Shown: one piece after another, positions 13,840-24,962 of the stretch
Position numbering within the stretch: the stretch's first letter is position 1
Layout: every line of letters begins with the position of its first letter
Source of the DNA: Coffea arabica
Lineage: Eukaryota; Streptophyta; Magnoliopsida; Gentianales; Rubiaceae
DNA length: 64,000 bases
Assembly (NCBI RefSeq): GCF_036785885.1
Contig: NC_092312.1
Span: 23,888,001-23,952,000, forward strand
Direction: 5' to 3'
Translations under genes and position numbers: made by a program
The notes under the pieces: model-generated
What the model was told of the DNA's origin: nothing
Database searches by the model: none
What the model saw: only the letters and a program-made list of their open reading frames with translations

Positions 13840-14160
13840 GCAACAGATAAATTTGGTATCACTGTCACATATGATATTTTCACATTTGAGGTATCACATA
13901 TATTTGATTAATAATTACATAATTATTTTTTAGAAAATAACAATATATTATTTTTGAGAGATAGAAAAAGATATATTGTCCAAACTTAGAAATTAATAAT
14001 ATTATTTTTTTAGAAAATAAAAAAATCCAAAAGGTAAAAAATTTAATGAAAATTAATAATTCATTTTTGAAAAATAACAGAATTATTTTTTTTAAAAAAA
14101 TTACATTATTTATTTACGGAATATGTATTGTGCATTATTAAAATAAATGTTTGATTTAAC
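13840..14160. repeat. AT-rich low-complexity stretch
   Basis: This is very AT-rich DNA with the phrase TTTTTTAGAAAATAA recurring three or four times at loose spacing (around 13926, 14006 and 14073). No gene is visible. The region 14160-15105, up to the eIF3b stop codon, holds no recognisable gene either; its last part is the likely eIF3b 3' UTR and terminator region. Confidence 0.5.
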
Positions 14161-15105
14161 TGTAGACCCATACTATTATCCCGTGTTTCCTTAGTAATAT
14201 AAAGCTAATAGTCATATCATACAACGTCCACCTTGCAAAAGAATTTCTAGGCTGATTTTTGTCATATTTTGAATGCCAACAACTATCCAGAAGCAGGTAA
14301 GTTGAACAGTACGCTAAGAGCTTGCCACTCTTCAATTGCTTCTTCAATGAAGAATTGATTGCTTAAGTTTTACATTATATGATAGACGGCATTTGGACTG
14401 CATTTTATAGCTGTTGTGTTGATGTAAATTTTATTGAAAGGAAATCCAAAAGAAGTTTCGAATGGTGAGGGTCGATTATTTCGCAAAAGTGGTCTCGAAA
14501 GAATCAAATGATTCAAAATGTTGAAGTGATTTTTAGAATTAGTTTTAATGATAATTAATTTTTTTTAAAGTTATGATGTTTGACAAATAATTACTGGAGA
14601 AACCCGAAAAAGAAAAACAATTAAAATAGTGAATTAATAGTGAATCAAATGGTTCATGAAACCAGTCATTTGCTTGGGGAAAACTGATTCCACGATTACT
14701 AAGAGCAGCAAAACTGAACCAACCAAAGATCAAATAACATCCACATCTATAAACATAACAATGACCGACGTAAAACGGAGAAGGGATCCAGATAAAATAT
14801 GGAGTAAACCATATTCATGCATCAACAGAACAACGTTCTTTTCCCAGTAAAGCCTAAAAGATAAGTTGGAAGAATAATACAAAATTTAGTTTAATACAAC
14901 AAAATAATTAATAACTGCCGCAAAACTGACTCAATATCCTGACTATTCCTGTCTGTCTTTGGGTTTCAAGGGAGATCTTATGGCCACAATTCTGGGAATG
15001 AATTAACTCCAGTTGCCTTCTCTCACAGTTCTGGGAGGACCTCTGCAAGTAACTCTGAAATCTTCTAGTTCTGGGACCAAATTACGATAAATATTGTACC
15101 AGCTG

Positions 15106-18100
15106 CTAGTCAAAAGAAATAACCTCCTCTTGAACATCTAGTAATTCCTCCACTTCTACGTCTTTGGCCTCGTATTCCTCCTCTTCATCACTGGCTTCCC
15201 CATCACGAAGCTTCTGTCTTTCTAATTTTTCCTCTTCTTGCAGCTGTTTCCACTCGCTGATCCACCTCTCCCACTCTTCCTTCACAATCTTTCGCTTCTC
15301 GCGTTCCTGCTCACTCAACTGGAGGGAGACATCCTGATCCTCTGCTTCATACTTCTTGCTGTACTTCTTCAGGTTCTTGGATATCTCTTCTTCCTTCTCA
15401 GGGCTCAAAAGGGATGGAGGCCTTGGACGCCAAGAAAACTACGATATAACCAATGTAAGTTTCAAGTTTTCAAACACAAAAAAAGAAAAAAAAATACTAA
15501 ATGTGAAATTGTGTAGTTTTACCTGGAAAAAGTGATCCTTGAGAATACGATATAACAGTTTGCCATTGAAGGACCATATGTTGAAACCATTTTCCATCTC
15601 ATGAACTGAAGTTACTGACGTAGCAACATACCTGCATATGCAAATTTGATGCAATCAAAAAGAATTAAAACAAAACAAAATGTCAAGACTAAGCAACTAT
15701 CAGTCTTTTAGACTCCCAAGTACTACACAGATTCTACAATTAAACTTGAGAAAAAACATTCAAGTTTTAGAACCAGGAAAGAGACTTCAGACACATTACA
15801 ACAAGATGGAAGCTTTATTCTCCTAATCAACTCAACGAAAATGGATCGGTTATTACCTTCCCGTGGGATCCCATTCAATATCTGTTGCCATGAAGTGCTC
15901 AGCTGTTGCCATGGTTTCAAGCTCATCAACATTGTAGAACTCCAATTGCCCATTGAAATTTTTCAACCCAGCCAGCACAATGAACCGACCAGCTGGTGAC
16001 CAGTAAAGTGCATTTGCCTGCTTGCCCTTGATAGTTGTGAGTTTTGAAACCCGACCAGTATTATGAGCAGTCCGCATTGAGTAGAAACTTATGTCAGGCC
16101 TAGGGTTATCACCATGAATAACTGCAAATCTATGGCCCTTTGGCTCCCAAGCAAATGCAATAATCTTATCATTCTTATTCTCAAGTTCCAATACTTCAAT
16201 GGGAATATCTCTCTCTTTAATTCTGAAAAGCTCAAACCCAGTATATGTACTCTTCTTAGTTTTTGTGTACCGATCAACTTTCACAGCCAGGTAGTCACCA
16301 TTGCTTTGCCAATACATTTTGCAGTCACTAACACTAAAAAGATTCTTCTGCCTCAATTCCTCCTTGCTTGGGATTTGCACAAGACTTACCTATTATTAGA
16401 TTGTAAACTATTAGCCTTTAGATTAGAGGAAACAAAAAAAGTCAGGTGTGTACCACATGGAGCTTCTGTACTCACCCTTGCAGGCTGATTCCCTCCACCA
16501 AGTTCTGGAACAAATAGTGCAAGGATAGGATCGGTCGGTGACCAACTAAAGTCCATGACATTTTCAACCTTTATGGATTTCTTGTCAATAAGAGTAAATG
16601 TCTCAGTTTCATAAACAGAGATGACGTTCTTCCCTATTCGGGCAAAGTATTTGTCATCCTTCCCACCACCCCACCTGAAAAAAGATCAATCAACTTTTCC
16701 AAGTCAAAAATTTTCACAATTAGATCCAATCATAGAAAAAGTGAAACATGTCTCCATGCACCAGGTCAACAAGGGCAATCAGTATACATAAGCAAAAGGT
16801 CACCTGAAAACAGGCCAAGAAACACCAGTAACGCCCCCAGTTCCTCCAATAGCAAATTCATCTACACTTCCCTTGAAATCTCGCATTACTTTTCCAGATT
16901 TCACATCAAAAATGTTGAGAACTACCCTCTGCAAAATGAGTCTATATCAGGAAAAGTCCTACAGGGATCTGAAAACGTGTTGCTACACCAGAACACACAT
17001 TTCTGTTGGTGTAATGCTTCTACTGTCACTCTTGTTATTGCAATGCATCGCATAATAAGGCGAATTTGTAGATTAACCTTGATTTTTAAAATTTACAGAG
17101 GAATTAGTCAACGAATATGTTTCATGACTTCTATTAAGGGAGTGCAACAATTAATATCAAATAGCAAAAAGATAATCAGTAAGGAAGAAGATATAATAAA
17201 AGATCATAAGGGAAGTATGTAATGGGTTAAATAACAAATGAACTAGATAAAACACATTACATGAGTATCACGAGGATTGCTAGGTTCATGGCTGCTGTAA
17301 GTCACCAAAAACCTCTCACCAGGAGAAAAATCGATCAGTCTAACCTGCAATTGAGACATTAAAGTCAAATGCTTGAAAGATTAGTACTCTAGCTTGCTAA
17401 CATCATAGTTATTAAAATATGACCTGAGGGTGAGCATAGCGCGTTAAGCGATTGAAAGCGGAGGCACCACCCCAAACTACAGCACCTTGCCTGTGCAGTG
17501 TGGCTAAATAGGTACCCAGCGGGGACCACTGAACGAAACTCTCGGTCCAGAACTGAGTGAAAAAATAATGGGGAAAAAAAGGCATCAGAGAAACGTAAAA
17601 CATGGAAGTTCTAAAAAGGAATGAGAAAAATGTATTCAGAAGAGTACAAGGACAATTCATCCAAGTAAAATCCAGTATAAGATGCATTAAACAACATAAA
17701 TTTACGAGCAATGAACCAGATGAAACAGAAAGAACTACAAATTTCAAGTCACTCACAGGACGTTTGTAAACAGGATCAGGCTTCAACTGTCTAGCATCAT
17801 TCCACAGCACCTCGGTGTCACTGCCAGCACGAATTACAAATTGATCTCTAGCTTTCTCATCAGTAAGCCAGTGTTGCAGATTTTCCTGAAACCAGTACAC
17901 AACCCACTCAGATAAAAACTTACTGAACAGAACAATTCAGGCAGAAGAGAGAATCCTAAGATTAGCAGCACTTGAAAAGAAAGAAGCCAACCCCTGGTGT
18001 GTAAGGTATAGTTTCTGGAGGAGCCCACTCATCTGGAACTTTCATAAACTTTTCAATGTCATCAAACATGTTCACAGCAAATATATGAGATCTATCCAAC

Positions 18101-19229
18101 TTGTATCCATTAGTCTTCTCTTTTGCAAGTTCAGCTTCCTTCAATGCCATCAAACAAGATCAGTTAGCCAGATGAAACTAATTATCAATTGCAACGAGAC
18201 ATTATGGCAACCTGTTTGTTTGTTTGCATATAGACACAACTCTTCCCCGCCCCAATGCCCCCCTCCCCCGGCCCAAAAAAAAAACACCTCCACCCCAAAA
18301 TAAAAGGAAAAACGGAAACAATAGGTCGTTGTTTCTTTAGACTGCATAATGCCATAACCCTCGCCTACGCACCAACCATTGCTGTGTTTCTAAAAAAGCA
18401 ATCACCGCATATTAATAACATCTAAAACAAATACACATTTGTCTGATCTTCAGCTAATACACAGCTTTTGTATTTCAAGAAGCTACCAGATACTACTTAT
18501 TGAATCATCAAGATAAGCCATCATTCCAAACGTTAAAGCAATTTCATACAATTTCCCTCTCCAGGCTAATATCATATGCCTCTGGCCCGTTTTAATAAAG
18601 CTCATTTACATATTTTCTCCAATTATAAGCAAATTTTCTACACCCCATACGATAGCAAAGTCCACAAATTAATATCCAAAAAGATTTTTCTTTTTAACTC
18701 TACCTGAGGTGTATTATACTCTATAAAACAGTATCCCAGAGTTTTGCCAGTATGGTCAACTGGCATCCATAAACCGTCATCCTTAATCACCCCAATCTGG
18801 CTATAAATTTTGCGAATAACCCCTTCCAATTTTTCAAATTTCTCTTTAGGAACCACGGGCAAATTGTCCACCACAATTATGTTGCCAAACCCGGCCTCGA
18901 ATTCCAACTCCTCTTCCTCCTTCAAATCCTCGTCATCACTGCAAAACAACAACCAATTCATTACCCAAAACCTCAAATTCCAGCGCAAAAAAGCCATTGC
19001 CGGAATTAATTTGACCTAAGCAGAAGGCGTATTTTTGCTCAAATATAAGCTTTTTTTCTTCTTTTCCTAAACCAACACAATAAAGTTGTAACATTTATAC
19101 GAACCTGATGATGCCGAAGTCTTCGCCAGGAGGGAGGCGAATGGAATCCAAATCCACTTCAGAGAAGTCGATGCCGAGACGTGACGCGGAGGCTCTTATG
19201 TCCTCCATGGACATCACCTCAGTCGCCAT
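15106..19229 (-). CDS. eIF3B: Eukaryotic translation initiation factor 3 subunit B
   Basis: eIF3b is the scaffold of the cytosolic eIF3 complex, which joins the 40S subunit to initiator tRNA and mRNA. Eleven exons, in transcript order: 19105-19229, 18704-18938, 17992-18138, 17757-17885, 17424-17552, 17261-17344, 16804-16928, 16476-16674, 15857-16389, 15523-15631, 15106-15438. They join without a frame break into 2148 nt, i.e. 715 aa, the usual plant length. Seen: an acidic N-terminus; an RNA-recognition motif (IIVVDNLPVVPKEKF ... GYCFIEYNTPQ, about residues 59-120); WD40-like beta-propeller repeats (WTESFVQWSPLGTYL, FAWEPKGHRFAVIHGD, NALYWSPAGRFIVLAG, ATDIEWDPTGRYVAT); and a charged C-terminal tail (KKYSKKYEAEDQDVSL, then a Glu-rich helix), which in the family contacts eIF3i/g. 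The start is the first ATG and matches the conserved N-terminus. Confidence 0.97.
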
Positions 19230-19495
19230 GATTATACCGCTTTAGAATTTGGAGCTTGTCTGAGTGTAGTCAGACAAGCTGTGAGAATGCGCCACCGCCG
19301 AAGAAGGAGGAAAAGAAGAATGAGTGCTCCGGCCGCCGAGAAGTTTCGGTAATGGAGATTGTTCGTGTTTTTAGGGTTTTTGATCTTCTGGAGAGTGAAA
19401 TAATGAGAAAGGCGGTTCGAGTCGTTATTTCCAGGGTCTTGAGCCTTTTTTCCTTTTCAATAGCAACTTATTATGTTACGTGTTGAAATAAAACT

Positions 19496-19558
19496 CGCTA
19501 TTGGGCCGATGGCCCATATAACTGAGGGCCAATAGGCTTACCAACCCAATCCTACTTT
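19496..19558. promoter_or_regulatory. Cluster of site II (TGGGCC/GGCCCA) motifs upstream of eIF3b
   Basis: Within about 60 bases, 270-330 bases upstream of the eIF3b ATG, there are TTGGGCCGATGGCCCATAT and GAGGGCCAAT, giving TGGGCC and GGCCCA in both orientations. Such site II elements bind TCP factors and are typical of plant promoters for translation and ribosomal genes. The placement fits the eIF3b promoter. No other gene lies close enough on the right to compete for it. Confidence 0.55.
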
Positions 19559-19743
19559 TAACGCTGATCGTATGCTATGGCCTTCGTCAACAATTTTGCA
19601 GACTGAACCATTCCAGTATTGTGAAGCCTGTTTAGACCACCAATTTATGTAGACCCAATAAAATGCCTTGCAGTTGAACCGAGGCAAGTATGTTAAATTC
19701 CGTTTACACCCCCATCAATTTCTTCTATGATTTGTTTGTTGGT

Positions 19744-19932
19744 CTCGTTTGAATTGCAATTTTTTAGAGTTTCTATAAAAAAAATATACTGTAGTTTACA
19801 ATTTTTTGGAGCTTTTATTAAAAAGCATATCGTAACGATTTGATATATATGCGATAAAAAGATGATTGAAAAATATATTCACTGAAAACGTAAAAATTTT
19901 TTGATAGAAAATTTCGATCCAAAAAACACCAG
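19744..19932. mobile_element. MITE-like repeat, copy 1 (related copy at 47.8 kb)
   Basis: This begins CGTTTGAATTGCAATTTTTT and ends AAAATTTCGATCCAAAAAAC, an imperfect inverted pair. The interior has ATACTGTAG, CGTAACGATTTGATAT, GATAAAAAGATGATTGAAAA and ATTCACTGAAAA. The same ordered phrases occur at 47775-47914, so this is a dispersed repeat family of about 150-190 bp. A clean target duplication was not found, so the superfamily is open. Confidence 0.55.
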
Positions 19933-20429
19933 TCGAGGAGTCCTAAATGTTTCAGAAATATGATAAATTGCCTAAAACAGATTCTGAGAATGCAATTTTT
20001 TACTGAAAACTTAAAAAGTGTTTTCATAATTGCAATGCCAACGATATAAGAATTCTACAAGTCCTTCATTCTATCATGTTATGATTTTAGTCCTACAGGC
20101 GAGTCCAAGTATAAGCCACATGCATCAAAAGATAAATTTTTTTACCCTATTATCAAAATCCTGCTAAACCTTTTCTGTGTAACCTTCTTGGATACTCCTT
20201 AGATTAATCCCATATGGTTTGACTAGACATAAACTCCAATGAAACTAAAGGAGAAAGTGAAATTTATCATTTGCAGAAGAAAAACGTCTCTTTTATTTTC
20301 TTATTTTTGTTTGTCTCCCAAGGGGAGTGCACATGTCCATAGAAAACTAGCCCATGAACTAATGAATTGTCGTCAAATAGAATACTGCACCATGCCATCG
20401 ATTAAAAAGGGCCAAATTTAGAGCAAAAG

Positions 20430-22349
20430 GTTTAAAAGACATCACTTTCCTGGTTTGTAGATACTGCAAGGAAGTATAATGAATTATTGAGATGAGACCC
20501 CAATAGAAGAAAAACCCAAAAGAGCTCAAAGAAAAAAGGAAGAAGAATTATTGGTATATCATCTTTTACCTTGAAAAGATGTTGCAAACAGGAACCGTAC
20601 AGGACGATTTATCTATGTTACTGCAACATACGATGAACCTATGAATCAGCCACCATGGCATCAAAAACTACAGCAGAAAACAGCAACTACCAGATGCTTG
20701 ATAATCCAGTCTATTTTCATCAACCAACCTTACAGAGTATGTAAAGAAGACTTAGATTTGATCATCAAAATAGTACTATGATGCCATGACATTATACATC
20801 CGACCTCCAAGCATACACATTAAATTCTTCAGAGACCATCTGCTTCAGCAGGTTTTGCCAAAAAATCATCACCCTGCTTCGCCTTCTCAGATCGACTAAA
20901 TTTCCTAGTCACCATGCATTCATATTTCAGTTAAAGAACTCATTTCGCCATTTGGGTTTTGAAGTACCTTCATCTTACCCAGATCTCGACAAGGCATTGA
21001 ACTCTTTCAACATTTGCAGTTACATCTCTAACTTGATGACCAGATTCCCTTGCTATCTGCACAAAATCATTTGTTAGTCTCATTGAACACATCCAGCTCT
21101 GCCTCACAGGATTAGAATGAACATGGACTAATAAATCTCCATATGGTTCAACAAATAAGTTAAAACAGTGAAGATCAGACTAATTCCAAGAGCAAAATAA
21201 CAACTTGCCTGTAGCAGTCATTCAAATGCATGCATGATTTGTCACATAATGTATAATCTTTGCCAGGATTTACTTTTCATGGACTTTTCATCAGAACTCT
21301 GAACTACATCCCAGAAGCATTGAGCAAAACCTACAAAAAATCAAGCCAGTGAAGACAGCTACTGAGAATAGAGAAAATGTCAATTTTGATATTCGTGTTA
21401 CATTTGCATAATGTGCCTTTTCTCCATTTTGCTTGGATCTGGTTTTAGGGCCAGTAGAATGAGAATCCCATTGCAACATGTATATCAGTGCAAATAATTT
21501 AGCAACGATACAAAAGATTACCTAGTAAATTTCTCTGCCTTTGATTATAAACAGGCAAACACACAGGTCATCAATATTATGCAATTTTTTATCAAAAACC
21601 AATAAGACACGTCTCAAAAGTAACAAAAATTTAGAAAAGGATGCGTCTCCTGAAGTTTGTGCAATTTAATTACCTATCCATGTTAGCAGTCCTAGACAGC
21701 ATCTCTAAAATAAACGCTAAACTACCAAATGATTATTAGAGATTTGATTCTCAAGGTAATGTTACTATTTCTTGCAGAATGAAATTCTCACTGCTTCAAT
21801 GGAGCTTACAAAAATAAAATGGTGTAATTACAGATCTATGAGCTAAAAAAATAGTAACAAATATATGCAGTAGCCCAAGTTCAAGTATGCTTTAGGTTTG
21901 CACAATGCTAAAGACAAGTGAAAAACCAAATACAAAAATTGCACGTGGCCGTGCACATAAACAAATATATACACAAGACATATCATTGTGTATCATCATA
22001 TGTATTAATAACAGAAAGAGAGAGAAAAGAGATTTGTAGGTACCAGTTGCTATCTGAAAGATTCAGTAATAGCCTGCCAATCATCAATTTCTTCTTCAAC
22101 AAATTCAACAGTTCAGCAAGCAAAACATGAGAGCTGTATATTGACCTTGAGAGATGACGTACAGTTGCGAGTGAGACTTGGAGTATCTTTGAGTCCACTT
22201 CTCAAGCCCCAGAACAACCCTTAAGAAGAATCAATGAAAAACTGTTATCGATCTTTCCACTGAAAAGTGTCTCATTCTTATCCTTCACAGTATGATATCT
22301 GAAGAAGAATTCCCAGCAACTGCAATTACAAGCTAATGGACAGGAACAT
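20430..22349. other. PPR gene 3' flank and intergenic DNA with one orphan exon-like segment
   Basis: This is AT-rich sequence between the PPR stop codon and the next feature. The only coding-like part is 20979-21056 on the minus strand: a 78-base open frame (26 codons, beginning IARESGHQVRDVTANVERVQ) bounded by TTGTGCAG on its 5' side and GTAAGATG on its 3' side. I do not recognise the peptide. It could be a 3' UTR exon of the PPR gene, a leftover exon of a lost gene, or chance. Confidence 0.3.
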
Positions 22350-24029
22350 CTAGAAATGCCATCCTTTAGCACGCCAACATATCCGTGCTTTCTCATTTCC
22401 ACGAGCTACTTTTATCTTCAAAAACAGCTTGTAGGCCACCTCTGTTTTATTTAAACCTAAGAGTTTGTTGTTCAATTTACTGCAAATAAGTCTGCTGGGG
22501 CAAAATCCTCTATGCAAAGACTCCTCAATGACTGCAACAGCATTTTCAAGCTGCCCTATGTTGCAAAATGCATTAATGATACACTCGTAAGCTTGCATAT
22601 CAGAAGAATAACCACTTTCTTGCATATCATTCCAAATACTCATCAGGGTATTACACTTGCCAAATTTAGAAAGTCGCATAAGCAAAAGCTTATAGCAACT
22701 TAATGATATTCTACATCCGACTTTCCTTGCCTTTTTATAAATCATAAGAGCAGCATGAGGAGGGCCATAGCCACACAAGGGCTCAATAAAAGAAGTAACA
22801 GTACCCATTGAAGGAATGATCCCACGGCCCAACATTTCATCAAACAATTCAATTGCATCTGCTACTCTCCGAGCTTTTAAACAAGCAGATATTAATCTGA
22901 CATAAGTATCCAAGTTAGGCTCATAATCACCTCTCAACATCATCTCATAATATTTAAATCCCTCATCCAAATTATCAGTAACTACAAAGTTAGATATCAT
23001 TGCATTATAAACCTCAGCATTAAGAACGCAACCCCCCTCCTCCAACTCCCTAAAAATCTTTACAGCACCATCAATTTGACCAGCTCTCCCTAAGCCTTCA
23101 AGAATATAACTGTAAGTCAAGCTATCCGGATTCAATCCATCTTCCACCATTGCCTCCAAGGTCCTCTCAACTTCACTAACTATACCAAATCTCGACCACC
23201 CACTGATCACCGAATTATAGGTCACACTATTAAAGCGAATCTTCCCTCTCATCTTATTGACTAATGAACTTGCAGTTCCTACATGTGATCGTCGAATTAA
23301 ACATTTCAGAAGAACGTTAAACGTCTCAGTATCGCATTTTAATCCAAAATCTTCTAAATCATCAAGCATTTTGACGGCTTTAGAAACCCGCCGAGCCCGT
23401 ATAAAACTATCCATAACTATAAAAAGGGTATCGCAGTTGGGATTTGTTCCTCTTTTTCTCATATCAAACAACATATCCACCATAAATTCAAAACATTTTC
23501 TCCTACCTAATGCTTTAATAAGCACATGAAAACTATCCACATCTCTAGTCATTCTTGGTTGTTCCACTGCCCAATTGAAAAACATAACCATGGCTTCGCC
23601 CCCTAAATTGCCTCTATTCACTACTTTATCAAGTATATCAGGGGTAATTTCAATCCCAACATTAGTTAATGCCGTTTCAATTGCATTTTTACCGAGAATT
23701 TTCTGGAGAAAAATCCCACGAAATTTATCTTCGGGAGGCAAAAATCCATCAACTGCCCGGGTTTCTATTCCCTTATCAGAGGAAGAATTTGGTTTTCGAA
23801 TTACAGGGCTGTGACGGATTGGCAGGATGTCTGAGAGTTGATTCAGTATATGGGCTTCGTCGATATGAGGATGTTTTTGCTGCGAATGATTCTCTGGGTC
23901 GTTAGGACACTTAAAGGGAGAATCGAGGGTTGAAAAAAGAGTTAGAGAGAGTGGAGACGATGTAGTGAAGACAGGTAGAGATTGATGAGTGTACCTGCGG
24001 GTCAGGGAGCTGAACCTCGTGAGAAGCAT
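22350..24029 (-). CDS. P-type pentatricopeptide repeat protein, probably mitochondrial
   Basis: This is an intronless 559-aa protein. PPR proteins bind organelle RNA one base per repeat and act in splicing, processing, stability or translation. The N-terminus (MLLTRFSSLTRRYTHQSLPV) is rich in Arg, Ser, Thr and Leu with no acidic residues, like a mitochondrial targeting sequence. From about residue 165 onward there are roughly ten tandem 35-residue repeats, for example SFHVLIKALGRRK, VTYNSVISGWSRFGIVSEV, LTYSYILEGLGRAGQIDGA, EVYNAMISNFVVTDNLDEG, DTYVRLISACLKARRVADA and QAYECIINAFCNIGQLENA. There is no E or DYW extension, so it belongs to the P subclass. The overall layout resembles the Arabidopsis At5g43820 type, but I cannot confirm orthology. 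No frameshift is visible. Confidence 0.88.
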   Translation of the reverse strand: MLLTRFSSLTRRYTHQSLPVFTTSSPLSLTLFSTLDSPFKCPNDPENHSQQKHPHIDEAHILNQLSDILPIRHSPVIRKPNSSSDKGIETRAVDGFLPPEDKFRGIFLQKILGKNAIETALTNVGIEITPDILDKVVNRGNLGGEAMVMFFNWAVEQPRMTRDVDSFHVLIKALGRRKCFEFMVDMLFDMRKRGTNPNCDTLFIVMDSFIRARRVSKAVKMLDDLEDFGLKCDTETFNVLLKCLIRRSHVGTASSLVNKMRGKIRFNSVTYNSVISGWSRFGIVSEVERTLEAMVEDGLNPDSLTYSYILEGLGRAGQIDGAVKIFRELEEGGCVLNAEVYNAMISNFVVTDNLDEGFKYYEMMLRGDYEPNLDTYVRLISACLKARRVADAIELFDEMLGRGIIPSMGTVTSFIEPLCGYGPPHAALMIYKKARKVGCRISLSCYKLLLMRLSKFGKCNTLMSIWNDMQESGYSSDMQAYECIINAFCNIGQLENAVAVIEESLHRGFCPSRLICSKLNNKLLGLNKTEVAYKLFLKIKVARGNEKARICWRAKGWHF

Positions 24030-24274
24030 TGACGGCGTGGAGGAGGAGGTGTAGGGGTGGTGTTGATTCTGCCCGACGCGGGCTTAGTTTTGTGGTGCAT
24101 CGACTTTGGAATCTTGGCAAAATGGATTGCACATTTAGATTGATTACTGTGTAAGGGACGGAAAAAAAAATTCCCAGATAAAATATGACGAATAAATTAG
24201 ATATGGTACAAAAGTAAAATTGATAATCTTCTCCAACTTCCCTGAACCATTCATCTCATCCCTCATCTCTCATT

Positions 24275-24927
24275 CATGAGAGTAGGGCTGCAAACGAATC
24301 GAGCCGCTCGCGAGCGCAAACGAATCGAGCCGCTCGCGAGCCGCTCGAGTCAAGCTCGAGTCGAGTTCGACATTAATCGAGCTCGAGTCAAACTCGAGCT
24401 CGAACTCGAGCTCAGAATATTAAGCTCGTTAACTCGCGAGTCGGGAGCGGCTCGAGTCAAGCTCGAGTCGAGCTCGACATTAATCGAGCTCGAGTCAAAC
24501 TCGAGCTCAAAATATTAAGCTCGGCTCGCGAGCTTGAATATATATATATATATATTTTTTATTTTTATTTTTATTTAATAATAAAATTACGTATATTATA
24601 TATATATATTTTTTATTTTTTATTTTCATAGTGAAATTACGGATATATCCTTAATATTTTATTATTTATTCAGAAAAAAATATTATTTTATTTAATTTTT
24701 TTTAAAAAAAAAAATTTTATTTTTTTCGAGCTCGAGCTCGGCTCGACTTGATTCGAGTCGAGCTCGAGCTCGAAAATTGCCAGCTCGTCGAGTTCGAGCT
24801 CGAGCTCGAAAATTGCCAGCTCGTCGAGTTCGAGCTCGAGCTCGAGCTTGATAAAATTTAGCTAAGGCTCGGCTCGATTAGCTCAAAACTCGACTCGGCT
24901 CGGCTCGTTTGCAGCCCTACATGAGAG
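24275..24927. mobile_element. Complete non-autonomous hAT element with GAGCTC-rich body, including 8-bp target duplications
   Basis: The element proper is 24283-24919 (637 bp). Its ends are perfect 15-bp inverted repeats: TAGGGCTGCAAACGA at 24283-24297 and its complement at 24905-24919. It is flanked on both sides by the identical 8-mer CATGAGAG (24275-24282 and 24920-24927). Eight-bp duplications with TAGGG-type termini are the hallmark of the hAT superfamily. Both arms consist of overlapping palindromes GAGCTCGAGCTCGA and GCTCGAGTCAAGCTCGAGTC; the centre (about 24537-24725) is nearly pure A and T. There is no transposase: the 80-codon open frame over the left arm is only the translated repeat. 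An element like this must be moved in trans. Confidence 0.93.
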
Positions 24928-24962
24928 TAATAATCTTTATCTAGCTCGACAACAATTATGCA

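Noticed and set aside
15238-15516. 92-codon hydrophobic plus-strand frame
   Set aside because: It is the antisense shadow of the charged C-terminal exon of eIF3b.
19256-19486. 76-codon plus-strand open frame divergent from eIF3b
   Set aside because: It starts 27 bases upstream of the eIF3b ATG, within its likely 5' UTR and promoter, and shows no recognisable motif. It is more likely chance in GC-richer promoter DNA.
24276-24518. 80-codon plus-strand open frame rich in Arg, Glu, Leu and Ser
   Set aside because: It is the translation of the GAGCTC repeat in the hAT arm; it starts in the target duplication and has no gene signals.
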